Positions 32,540 through 39,311 of a stretch of 39,311 nucleotides of DNA are shown here, piece by piece. This DNA comes from an uncultured Clostridia bacterium (GTDB lineage Bacteria > Bacillota > Peptococcia > Peptococcales > Peptococcaceae). The stretch spans positions 1 to 39,311 of the forward strand of contig CALXUG010000027.1 in assembly GCA_944391625.1 (NCBI GenBank), given 5' to 3'. The notes beneath the pieces were generated by a model. The model was not told the DNA's origin. It made no database searches and saw nothing but the letters and a program-made list of their open reading frames with translations. The translations under genes and the position numbers were made by a program. The stretch's first letter is position 1, and each line of letters opens with the position of its first letter.

Positions 32540-32655
32540 ATTGCAATTTTGATTGGATAGATGGTTGTTCCAGTGATAGATTGGTCATTGTTGCGAAACG
32601 ATGGGCAAAAATATAAATATTGAATGAGATAAGGGCAAGGAGTGGAGTATTCTGT

Positions 32656-33108
32656 ATGAATTATAGAAATGTGTTGCTGGTGGTATGTGATTTGGAGGAA
32701 TCCAAAAAGTTTTATGCTGATGTGCTGGGTTTGACGGTGGAGGTTGATTTTGGCGCTAATGTTACGCTAACGGGCGGTGTTTGTTTGCAGACCATTCGCA
32801 GCTGGCAGCAGCTGATTGGCAATCAGTCGGTGCGGTTGGGCGGCAATGCAGCGGAATTATATTTTGAGGAAGACAATTTTGAGGCCTTTGTGCAGAAGCT
32901 GCAGCAGTTTGATTTGGAATATGTGCATGAAATGACAGAGCAGCCATGGGGACAGCGGGCAGTGCGTTTTTATGATCCCGATCGACATATAATTGAAGTG
33001 GCTGAGCCAATGCAGGCGGTGGCTCAGCGATTCCGCGCAGCAGGTATGAGTGCGGAACAGATTGCAGCCCGCATGGATGTGCCTGTGGCTATGGTGGAAC
33101 AATGGTAA
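32656..33108 (+). CDS. VOC family protein (glyoxalase/bleomycin resistance fold)
   Basis: A 150-residue protein with the VOC pattern. It begins MNYRNVLLVVCDLEESKKFY and continues DVLGLTVEVDFG; the second half has ELYFEEDNFEAFVQKL and the closing motif RAVRFYDPDRHIIEVAEP, whose Glu is the usual metal ligand. A short C-terminal extension (FRAAGMSAEQIAARMDVPVAMVEQ) looks like a helix-turn-helix-like tail. ATG 32656 is chosen with TGGAG 8 bases upstream. Members range from glyoxalases to antibiotic-binding proteins, and the substrate is not readable. The stop is directly followed by parS site 10. Confidence 0.85.
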   Translation: MNYRNVLLVVCDLEESKKFYADVLGLTVEVDFGANVTLTGGVCLQTIRSWQQLIGNQSVRLGGNAAELYFEEDNFEAFVQKLQQFDLEYVHEMTEQPWGQRAVRFYDPDRHIIEVAEPMQAVAQRFRAAGMSAEQIAARMDVPVAMVEQW

Positions 33109-33109
33109 T

Positions 33110-33125
33110 TGTTTCACGTGAAACA
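33110..33125. promoter_or_regulatory. parS site 10 (left end of repeat copy C)
   Basis: Exact 16-mer two bases after the VOC stop codon. Confidence 0.93.
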
Positions 33126-33536
33126 TTTTGTGGGCGGCTGGCCTATCTTTGCGCATCTCTTGTCCAAGCAAGTACGCTGTTGGTCTGCAATTTGCCGATT
33201 CCTCAGTGGCATGGACAATCGCTAAAATGTCTGCCTTAGTTTGGACTTCGTCCACTTCGGTTCAGATATTTTGCGCGATAATCCATTCCAATTCGGAATA
33301 TATGGCAAAAGCAGACCAACGCTTACGGTTGTGTAATATAAGGAAGCGGCAAAGGATAGGCCAGCCTTATATGCGCAACCCAGGGAGATGTTTTGTTGCC
33401 ATTGTCGACATTGAAGCGGACAGTTTGACCAGCTGTTCCAACCGTGGCGGACATAGTCCGACTAAGGGGAACGGCAGTAAAACTGTCCGATGAAGGAGGG
33501 CAGGCAACAAACAGTCTCCCGATGATGCACATCCAT
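33110..33536 (+). repeat. parS-bounded two-hairpin repeat, copy C (right-end parS missing)
   Basis: Exact parS at 33110-33125, then nine bases, then hairpin I: GGCTGGCCTATCTTTGC (33133-33149) pairs with GCAAAGGATAGGCCAGCC (33349-33366). Hairpin II pairs GGGAGATGTTTTGTTGCC (33383-33400) with GGCAACAAACAGTCTCCC (33503-33520). Its loop folds again (GGACAGTTT with AAACTGTCC). Hairpin I's loop is longer than in copies A and B and contains a nested GTTGGTCTGC/GCAGACCAAC pair. After GATGATGCA the match to the other copies ends and no parS follows. Confidence 0.82.
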
Positions 33537-33593
33537 GTTAGCCGATTTGTAGCGGCAAAGAATGAGAAATCTGATAAAATGATGTTTACTATA

Positions 33594-33656
33594 AAGAAGC
33601 TCCCTTCTAAACGGACAAGGACGATACCGAACCTGTCGTTTGGAAGGGAGCTTCTT
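33594..33656. terminator. Long hairpin downstream of copA
   Basis: 21-base arms (33594-33614, AAGAAGCTCCCTTCTAAACGG; 33636-33656) pair fully apart from two G-U positions, and the loop is partly self-complementary. The T run is short on either strand. It probably ends the copA transcript, or is a small repeat of unknown type. Confidence 0.55.
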
Positions 33657-33743
33657 GTATTGCAGTACATCTAAGAAGTAAGGCAAAGTGTAAGGACCAA
33701 GTAGGGTGTGGGCGCGTTAGCGATTCCACATATTGTTTATCAG

Positions 33744-33959
33744 TTATTCTGCGTCGATCAGTTCCATAACTTTGTAACCGCCGTCGATGACAACCTGTTT
33801 CATGGCGTCGTCGCTGACAATGCCTTGGGTGGTGATATAAGCAGCTTTATCTTCCAGGCTGACGGTGGCGGTAACGCCTTCCAGTCCGTTTAATGCTTTG
33901 GTAACAGCGTTTTGGCAGTGGGGGCACATCATACCTTCAATTTTCATAACTTTTTTCAT
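33744..33959 (-). CDS. Possible internally initiated CopZ-like copper chaperone
   Basis: In frame within the 3' end of copA, ATG 33959 is preceded by AAAGGAG with a 9-base spacer, as good a ribosome site as any nearby gene has. The product would be 71 residues, a complete HMA domain (MKKVMKIEGMMCPHCQ start) of the size of CopZ, which delivers Cu(I) to CopA and CsoR. This suggests either a former separate copZ fused to copA, or a deliberate double use. The ribosome site and the frame are seen; production of the short form is inference. Confidence 0.5.
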   Translation of the reverse strand: MKKVMKIEGMMCPHCQNAVTKALNGLEGVTATVSLEDKAAYITTQGIVSDDAMKQVVIDGGYKVMELIDAE

Positions 33960-36674
33960 GGTTGTAGTCTCCTTTGTGAGTTGATTGTTTGTGTGGTTAT
34001 CAATTTCCAATGTTTCACGTGAAACATTGGAAATTTGTTTTCCTTCATCTTGTTTTGCATTATCGATGAGGGAATCCACCTGATAGCCTTCGTCAATGAC
34101 GGCCTGTTTTAGCGTATCGTCGCTGACAATGCCTTGGGTGGTGATATAGGCGGCGTTGTCTTCCAGACTGACGGTGGCGGTAACGCCGTCCAGCTTATTC
34201 AATGCTTTGGTGACGGTGTTTTGGCAATGGCTGCACATCATGCCGGTAATTTGCATGGTTTTTTGCACACCCTTTGCCGTTGCAGCAGGTTGGGACAACT
34301 GCGGCGCAGATGTATCTGCCTGCTGTGCGGCAATGGCAGTGATGACGGATACTGTCTGCTCTGCATGAGCGGCGGACTGCTGACTGTCGGCAGCGGGCAG
34401 CACCGGGTTAAACCAACGCAGCCGCAGTGCATTACTGACCACAAAGATGCTGCTGAAACTCATGGCTGCTGCGCCGAACATGGGGCTGAGCAGCAAGTGA
34501 AATGCCGGATAAAGAACACCGGCTGCCAGCGGAATCCCCAGGCAGTTGTAAAAGAACGCCCAGAACAGATTCTGCTTGATGTTGCGGATGACCGCCTTGC
34601 TCAGTTGAATGGCAGTCACCACGTCCAGCAAATCGTTCTTCATTAAGATGATGTCGGCGCTCTCTAAGGCGATGTCGGTGCCTGCGCCGATAGCCAGCCC
34701 CACATTGGCGCGGGCCAGAGCAGGCGCATCGTTGACACCGTCACCCACCATGGCTACCACTTTGCCCTGGGCTTGCAGTGCGGCAATGCGCTGCTCTTTA
34801 TCCTGCGGCAGCACTTCGGCAATGACTTCGTCGATATCCAACTGCTGCTGAATGGCTGCGGCGGTGCGGGCGTTATCGCCGGTGAGCATCACCACCTGCA
34901 CGCCCATCTGTTTCAATTGCTGAATGGTTTGTCGGCTGGTGGCTTTTACAATGTCGGCAGCGCCGATGATGCCGATTACCTGTTTGCTGTCAGCAAAAAT
35001 CAGCGGCGTTTTGCCGGCGGTGGCCAAAGCGTCCAGCGCTGTGTCCCACTGCTGCAACGAGATGTGCTGCTCATCCATCAAGCGGCGATTTCCCGCATAA
35101 TACTGGGTGCCGTCAATGACAGCCTGCACCCCTTTGCCCGGTAATGACTGAAACTGCTCTGACGTTGCAGCGGCAATGTTTTGCTCCACAGCATAGTGCA
35201 TCACTGCTTCTGCCAGAGGATGCTCGCTGCCTTGTTCCAAAGCGGCGGCAATGGCGATAAAAGATTGCTGGTCGGGCAGGATGGTTTGCACATCGGTAAC
35301 TACCGGTTTGCCCTGGGTGATGGTGCCGGTTTTGTCCAGCACCACTGTTTGAATGTTGTGGGCAGTTTCCAACGCCTGACCGGATTTTATCAAGATGCCA
35401 TGCTCAGCGCCCTTGCCGGTGCCCACCATAATGGCAACCGGCGTGGCCAGCCCCAATGCGCAGGGGCAGGAGATAACCAACACCGAGATGGCGCAGGACA
35501 GAGCAAATTCAAAGGTTTGTCCCAGCAGCAGCCAGACAACCGCTGTGAGCAGGGCAATGCAGATAACCACCGGCACAAATACACCGGCAATGCGGTCTGC
35601 CATTTTGGCAATGGGCGCTTTGGTGGCAGAAGCATCTTCCACCAGCCGGATAATCTGAGCAAAAGTGGTGTCGTTGCCGACTTTGGATGCAGTGAAGCGG
35701 ATGAAACCGCCTTTGTTGATGGTGGCTGCGATCACTGTATCGCCCGGCTCTTTTTCCACCGGAATGCTCTCGCCGGTGATGGCCGACTGGTCTACACTGG
35801 TGCTGCCCTGGGTAATCTGGCCGTCTACCGGAATGCGCTGCCCCGGTTTTACCACAACGGTGTCGCCCACCAGCACCTGCTCAACGGGAATCTCCATCTG
35901 CTGGTCGTTGCGCTCCACAGTGGCGGTTTTGGGCGCCAGGTCCATCAGGCGGGTGAGCGCTTCGCTGGTCTTGCCTTTGGAGCGGGTTTCCAGATATTTG
36001 CCCACTGTAATCAGCGCCAGAATCATAACCGCTGATTCAAAGTACAAATCCATATGATAGCGGGCAACCAGATCCATGTTGCCGCTGCCCAGTCCGTAGC
36101 TCATGCGGTAAATGGCAAAGATGCCGTACACCAGCGCAGCGCCGGAGCCGATGGCAATCAGGCTGTCCATATTGGGCGCGCCGTGAGCCAGAGTTTGAAA
36201 TCCTTTGATAAAAAATTTGCGGTTGATATACACTACAGGCAGTGCCAGCAAAAATTGGGTAAAGGCGAAGCTGACTGCGTTCTGATGGCCCGACAAAAAG
36301 GACGGCAGCGGCAGGCCCACCATATGCCCCATGGACACATACATCAGCGGAATCAAAAATACAAAGGAGATAATCAGCCGATGCTTCATTTCTTTCAGCT
36401 GGGCTTCCACCGGATTTTGGCGCTGCATGGGTGCTGCAGCAGCGGCAGTGTTGTTGGCGTGTTCTTCTTTTACGCTGGCGCCGTAGCCCGCCTGGGTAAC
36501 AGCGGAGATAATCTGCTGGGTGGACAGCTTGGTTTGGTCAAATTCCACCTGCATACTGTTGGTTAGCAGATTGACCGATACGTCCTGCATACCGTCCAGC
36601 TTGCTGACGCATTTTTCCACGCGGGATGAGCAGGCTGAGCAGGTCATCCCGGTTACATCAAATTTTTCTTTCAC
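33744..36674 (-). CDS. copA: Copper-exporting P1B-type ATPase with two extra C-terminal metal-binding domains
   Basis: A 976-residue Cu(I) exporter. The N-terminal HMA domain has GMTCSAC (9-15); then come membrane helices with the CPC ion motif (SCPCALG), phosphorylation site DKTGT, SEHPL and GDGVNDAPAL. Unusually, two more HMA domains follow the last membrane helices: GMMCSHC (near 830) and GMMCPHC (near 915), about 70 residues each and very similar, so they arose by duplication. The linker between them (ISNVSRETLEI) is a translated parS site. The last domain begins at an internal ATG with its own ribosome site. The gene starts at GTG 36674 (GAGAGGTGAG upstream), 69 bases after csoR in the same operon. 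Confidence 0.93.
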   Translation of the reverse strand: MKEKFDVTGMTCSACSSRVEKCVSKLDGMQDVSVNLLTNSMQVEFDQTKLSTQQIISAVTQAGYGASVKEEHANNTAAAAAPMQRQNPVEAQLKEMKHRLIISFVFLIPLMYVSMGHMVGLPLPSFLSGHQNAVSFAFTQFLLALPVVYINRKFFIKGFQTLAHGAPNMDSLIAIGSGAALVYGIFAIYRMSYGLGSGNMDLVARYHMDLYFESAVMILALITVGKYLETRSKGKTSEALTRLMDLAPKTATVERNDQQMEIPVEQVLVGDTVVVKPGQRIPVDGQITQGSTSVDQSAITGESIPVEKEPGDTVIAATINKGGFIRFTASKVGNDTTFAQIIRLVEDASATKAPIAKMADRIAGVFVPVVICIALLTAVVWLLLGQTFEFALSCAISVLVISCPCALGLATPVAIMVGTGKGAEHGILIKSGQALETAHNIQTVVLDKTGTITQGKPVVTDVQTILPDQQSFIAIAAALEQGSEHPLAEAVMHYAVEQNIAAATSEQFQSLPGKGVQAVIDGTQYYAGNRRLMDEQHISLQQWDTALDALATAGKTPLIFADSKQVIGIIGAADIVKATSRQTIQQLKQMGVQVVMLTGDNARTAAAIQQQLDIDEVIAEVLPQDKEQRIAALQAQGKVVAMVGDGVNDAPALARANVGLAIGAGTDIALESADIILMKNDLLDVVTAIQLSKAVIRNIKQNLFWAFFYNCLGIPLAAGVLYPAFHLLLSPMFGAAAMSFSSIFVVSNALRLRWFNPVLPAADSQQSAAHAEQTVSVITAIAAQQADTSAPQLSQPAATAKGVQKTMQITGMMCSHCQNTVTKALNKLDGVTATVSLEDNAAYITTQGIVSDDTLKQAVIDEGYQVDSLIDNAKQDEGKQISNVSRETLEIDNHTNNQLTKETTTMKKVMKIEGMMCPHCQNAVTKALNGLEGVTATVSLEDKAAYITTQGIVSDDAMKQVVIDGGYKVMELIDAE
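34002..34035. promoter_or_regulatory. parS site 11, inside the copA reading frame
   Basis: Exact parS at 34011-34026 within a 34-bp palindrome whose CCAA/TTGG flanks match those of site 1. On the coding strand the core is read as N-V-S-R-E-T, joining the two C-terminal HMA domains. Confidence 0.93.
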
Positions 36675-36743
36675 AAGTTCTCACCTCTCTGAAAAATGAT
36701 TTTGTTCTTATTATTGCACAAAGAGCGGTGTTTCATGCCGGGC

Positions 36744-37007
36744 TTATTTCATAATTTTGCCCAGCATGGCGACCAGCTCGTCAATTTTTTCGTCCCGCTC
36801 TGCTTGCGTCTGCGCATTGCTGACACAGTGCTTTAAGTGGGCGGTCAGAATTTCTTTGTTGATTTTGTTCAGCATGGCTTCGGTGGCCATCAGCTGCTGA
36901 GAAATATCAATGCAGTAGCGATCGTCCTCTACCATTTTTAAAATGCCGTCCAGCTGTCCGCGGGCGGTTTTTAACAATTTGGTGGTGCGGGCTTTGTCTG
37001 CCATCAT
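36744..37007 (-). CDS. csoR: Copper-sensing repressor, CsoR family
   Basis: An 87-residue all-helical DUF156 protein. The Cu(I) ligands of CsoR are present as Cys in RYCIDI and the His-x-x-x-Cys-type pair in HLKHCV, and the N-terminal ARGQLDGILKMVEDD is the family signature. It binds its operator without copper and leaves it when copper is bound. GGAGATGATAACCG precedes ATG ATG. It is the first gene of the csoR-copA operon behind a consensus promoter (37060-37088) and a G/C palindrome (37029-37045), so it should repress itself and copA. Confidence 0.9.
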   Translation of the reverse strand: MMADKARTTKLLKTARGQLDGILKMVEDDRYCIDISQQLMATEAMLNKINKEILTAHLKHCVSNAQTQAERDEKIDELVAMLGKIMK

Positions 37008-37028
37008 CGGTTATCATCTCCAATCACC

Positions 37029-37045
37029 ACACCCCTGGGGGGTGT
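37029..37045. promoter_or_regulatory. Putative CsoR operator
   Basis: ACACCCCTGGGGGGTGT is a near-perfect palindrome with the C-run/G-run form of CsoR operators. It lies just downstream of the predicted transcription start of csoR-copA. Confidence 0.75.
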
Positions 37046-37059
37046 CTGTTGATGAAAAA

Positions 37060-37088
37060 ATTATAACGCTCGATGTGGGCAATGTCAA
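37060..37088 (-). promoter_or_regulatory. Consensus promoter of csoR-copA
   Basis: On the minus strand TTGACA (37088-37083)-N17-TATAAT (37065-37060), a perfect sigma-A match. Strong repression by CsoR would be needed to keep it off. Confidence 0.85.
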
Positions 37089-37257
37089 ATAAAAAAAATT
37101 GTGCCGGAGTATGAAGCAGCAAACTGAAAAAATGTTTTAATAATGATTATGAATTTACGCAATACAGTGGTAAATTGCATTGAAAAGTGTTAAAATGTTG
37201 GTAACAAGCAGAGTAGAAAAGTATAGTTTTCAGTCAAACATAAAAAACACTACATAT

Positions 37258-37299
37258 AGCGGTTATACGGTGCGGCAGACACTGTATAGCCGCTTTTTT
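37258..37299 (+). terminator. Terminator-like hairpin upstream of the surface-protein gene
   Basis: A 15-pair stem (37258-37272 with 37280-37294, two G-U) followed by TTTTTT. No gene on the plus strand precedes it (gap 37008-37380), so it would end a short RNA or attenuate the surface-protein transcript. Confidence 0.65.
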
Positions 37300-37380
37300 C
37301 ATGCCTTCAAAAAACTATAGATTTTCGGAGCGATTTTTACTTTGCTGATGAAATTTATTATTTTGGAGGAGATTTTTGGA

Positions 37381-39311
37381 ATGAAAAAAACAGTAAAGAA
37401 ACATGTAGCAGAGGCGGCGTTGGTTAGCTTTACCTTCGCCTCGGTGCTGCCGGGCGGCGCAGCATTTGCAGCCGCAGATGTGACCGATGTGAACGGCCAT
37501 TGGGCTGAACAGGCTATCCACGACTGGATGGAACGGGGCTATATTGGCGGTTATGAGGACAACACCTTCCGTCCAAACCAAACCATTACCCGTGCAGAAT
37601 TTGTAAAATTGGTGAACAAAACCATTGATGCTGACCAGACAGCGACCATTGCATTCAGCGATGTGAGCGACAGCGACTGGTTTGCCGGCGAAGTGGCCTT
37701 GGCATTGGGTGAAGGCTATGTGTCCGGCTTTGAAGACGGCACATTCCGTCCGGGCGAGCCGGTGACCCGCGCGCAGGCAGCTGCATTTTTGGCAAAAGCA
37801 TTGAAACTGACCGGCGATGCCGACGCTGTTGCGGATATGACCGACAGCGCAGCAATTCCTGACTGGGCAGTCGGCGCAATCGGCGCAGTGGTAGCCGAAG
37901 GTTACATGGGCGGTTACGAAGATGGTACATTCCGTCCAAATCGTCCGCTGACCCGCGCAGAAGCAGTGTCCATGTTAAATCGTGTACTGAATGACGACGG
38001 CAATGAAGATACCAAACCGCCTGTTGTAATTGGCGGCGGCGGTGGTTCCTCCAGCGGCGGCAGCAGCGGTGGCGGCAGTGTTACAAGATATACTGTTACC
38101 TTTGATACTGACGGCGGTAGCACGGTAGCATCGGTTACTGTAAAAAGAGGTGACAAGCTGACCAAACCGGCAGATCCAACCAAAACAGGTTATACTTTTG
38201 GCGGCTGGTATACTGATAAAGCCTGCACAACACCATGGAATTTTGAAAATGATACAGTAAGAGAAGCAACCACACTGTATGCGAAGTGGGACGTAGCAAG
38301 CGTATCTTCTGTAAAAGTTGTAGATGGGAAAGATGGTTATACACCAGTTACCAATCCTGTTGCAGGTCAGGTACTGTATGCCAATGTAATGCTGTCTGAT
38401 GGAACAGAAATTGGTACTTATCCGGTAGATGATAGAGTGACCTATAAATGGTACTATGAAGGCAGCGATGATGCAGTATTGGGTACCAAGCCAACCTATA
38501 CTGTAACCAGAGATAATGTGGGTAAAAAACTGTGTGTGACAGTTGCTGTCAAAGGTTATAAAGGAGAAGTAACTTGGACAGCTGCAGCCGCCGTTCCTGC
38601 TGTAACAGTATCTTCCGTAGCAGTGGTAGATGGGGCTGATGGATTTACTCCGGTTACCAATCCTCGTGCAGGTCAGGTGCTGAATGCCAATGTAATGCTG
38701 TCTGATGGAACAGAAATTGGTGTTTATCCGGTAAATGCGGATGTAACATATGAATGGTACTACAAAGAAAGTCCAGAAACTGTATTGGGTACCGAACCAA
38801 CCTATACTGTAACCACGGATAATGCGGGAAAAACATTGTGTGTAACAGTAACTGTGAAAGATTGCGAAGGAGAAGCAACTTGGACGGCTGCAAAGGCAGT
38901 AGCAGCAGTATCTTCTGTGAAGGTTGTGGATGGAACAAATGGTTATACACCAGTTACCAATCCTGTTGCAGGTCAGGTGCTGTATGCCAATGTAATGCTG
39001 TCTGATGGAACAGAAATTGGTGTTCACCCGGTAAATACGGATGTAAAATATGTTTGGTCCTACGAAGGCAGTGATGCAGTATTGGGTACCGAGCCAACCT
39101 ATACTGTAACGAAAGATAATGTAGGTAAAACATTGTGTTTAAAAGTGACCATGAAAGGTTATGAAGGAGAAGCAACTTGGACAGCTGATAAAGCAGCTGT
39201 TATGGAGGTATCTTCCGTAGCAGTGGTAGATGGAGCTGATGGATTTACTCCGGTTACCAATCCTCGTGCAGGTCAGGTGCTGAATGCCAATGTAATGCTG
39301 TCTGATGGAAC
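37381..39311 (+). CDS. SLH-domain surface protein with tandem repeats (3' end beyond window)
   Basis: At least 643 residues, still open at the window edge. The signal peptide is about 1-31. Three S-layer homology domains (about 34-76, 95-137, 155-199; motifs GHWAEQAI, GYEDNTFRPN..ITRAEF, GFEDGTFRPG..VTRAQA and GYEDGTFRPN..LTRAEA) should bind pyruvylated wall polymer. A Gly/Ser linker (about 218-234) and an InlB-type repeat (236-305, TFDTDGGS and GYTFGGWYTD) follow. Then come about 100-residue repeats starting at residues 309, 411, 511 and 611, alternating two types. GGAGGAG lies 9 bases before ATG 37381. It is probably a wall-anchored adhesin or S-layer-associated protein. Confidence 0.92.
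   Translation, partial: MKKTVKKHVAEAALVSFTFASVLPGGAAFAAADVTDVNGHWAEQAIHDWMERGYIGGYEDNTFRPNQTITRAEFVKLVNKTIDADQTATIAFSDVSDSDWFAGEVALALGEGYVSGFEDGTFRPGEPVTRAQAAAFLAKALKLTGDADAVADMTDSAAIPDWAVGAIGAVVAEGYMGGYEDGTFRPNRPLTRAEAVSMLNRVLNDDGNEDTKPPVVIGGGGGSSSGGSSGGGSVTRYTVTFDTDGGSTVASVTVKRGDKLTKPADPTKTGYTFGGWYTDKACTTPWNFENDTVREATTLYAKWDVASVSSVKVVDGKDGYTPVTNPVAGQVLYANVMLSDGTEIGTYPVDDRVTYKWYYEGSDDAVLGTKPTYTVTRDNVGKKLCVTVAVKGYKGEVTWTAAAAVPAVTVSSVAVVDGADGFTPVTNPRAGQVLNANVMLSDGTEIGVYPVNADVTYEWYYKESPETVLGTEPTYTVTTDNAGKTLCVTVTVKDCEGEATWTAAKAVAAVSSVKVVDGTNGYTPVTNPVAGQVLYANVMLSDGTEIGVHPVNTDVKYVWSYEGSDAVLGTEPTYTVTKDNVGKTLCLKVTMKGYEGEATWTADKAAVMEVSSVAVVDGADGFTPVTNPRAGQVLNANVMLSDG
38305..39311 (+). repeat. Tandem ~300-bp repeats in the surface-protein gene, ABAB order
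   Basis: Units start at 38305, 38611, 38911 and 39211. Units 1 and 3 resemble each other, and unit 4 matches unit 2 with one difference over the first ~100 bases visible, so the duplicated block is about 600 bp. Confidence 0.9.

Noticed and set aside
34134-36566. Several long plus-strand ORFs opposite copA
   Set aside because: All are antisense to a well-supported P-type ATPase gene and lack ribosome sites and known motifs.
37975-39027. Long minus-strand ORF of 350 codons opposite the surface-protein gene
   Set aside because: It is the mirror of a repeat-rich SLH gene with signal peptide and ribosome site on the plus strand; its composition (cysteine, tyrosine and isoleucine rich) is not protein-like.

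Overview
The window looks like chromosomal DNA of an anaerobic, low-to-mid GC Firmicute (Clostridia or Negativicutes type; a Peptococcus-like organism is possible, but genus is not resolved). Signs are strong AGGAGG-type ribosome sites with ATG/GTG/TTG starts, AgrC/LytTR two-component systems, a canonical parS (TGTTTCACGTGAAACA) with parA-parB, a CD3324-family protein, an NSS symporter, BrnQ, an opine-dehydrogenase-like enzyme and an SLH-domain surface protein.

Layout. 1-5802: an RNA-like element at the left edge, a lipoprotein, a CPBP protease, a membrane protein-response regulator-kinase operon, and a divergent second LytTR regulator. 5803-9648: an AT-rich island with two copies of an ~80 bp LytTR-type promoter, two paralogous small proteins, a small membrane protein, a secreted protein, and two overlapping genes that look like one histidine kinase split over two membrane proteins. 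9649-10481: a CD3324 gene behind a long structured leader. 10482-14688: a Cys/His-repeat protein, a PucR regulator, an NhaC antiporter and an opine dehydrogenase. 15024-23113: NSS symporter, SEC-C methionine aminopeptidase, a coiled-coil repeat protein, a PIN-like protein, a YjbR protein, an ECF sigma/anti-sigma/secreted protein operon, and BrnQ. 23114-24954: a decayed repeat element, a small anchored protein, and a type I toxin-antitoxin locus with a second, orphan antisense RNA.

25401-34026 is the chromosome-partition region: parA-parB plus eleven exact parS sites in 7.8 kb. A previously unnamed (as far as I can tell) two-hairpin repeat occurs three times (23339-23703, 30592-30923, about 33110-33536). 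It begins next to a parS in every copy, and copies A and B have a parS at both ends; in copy A both sites are decayed. The eleventh parS lies inside the reading frame of the copper ATPase gene, between its two C-terminal metal-binding domains. Just downstream, a ribosome site and ATG could give a free CopZ-like chaperone. csoR-copA follows a consensus promoter and a CsoR-like operator. The right edge is an SLH surface protein with near-identical ~300 bp repeats, cut by the window end.

The strongest leads are the parS-bounded repeat with the dense parS cluster, the split histidine kinase, and the copA/copZ fusion through a parS. All functions are read from sequence patterns and family knowledge; no searches were run.
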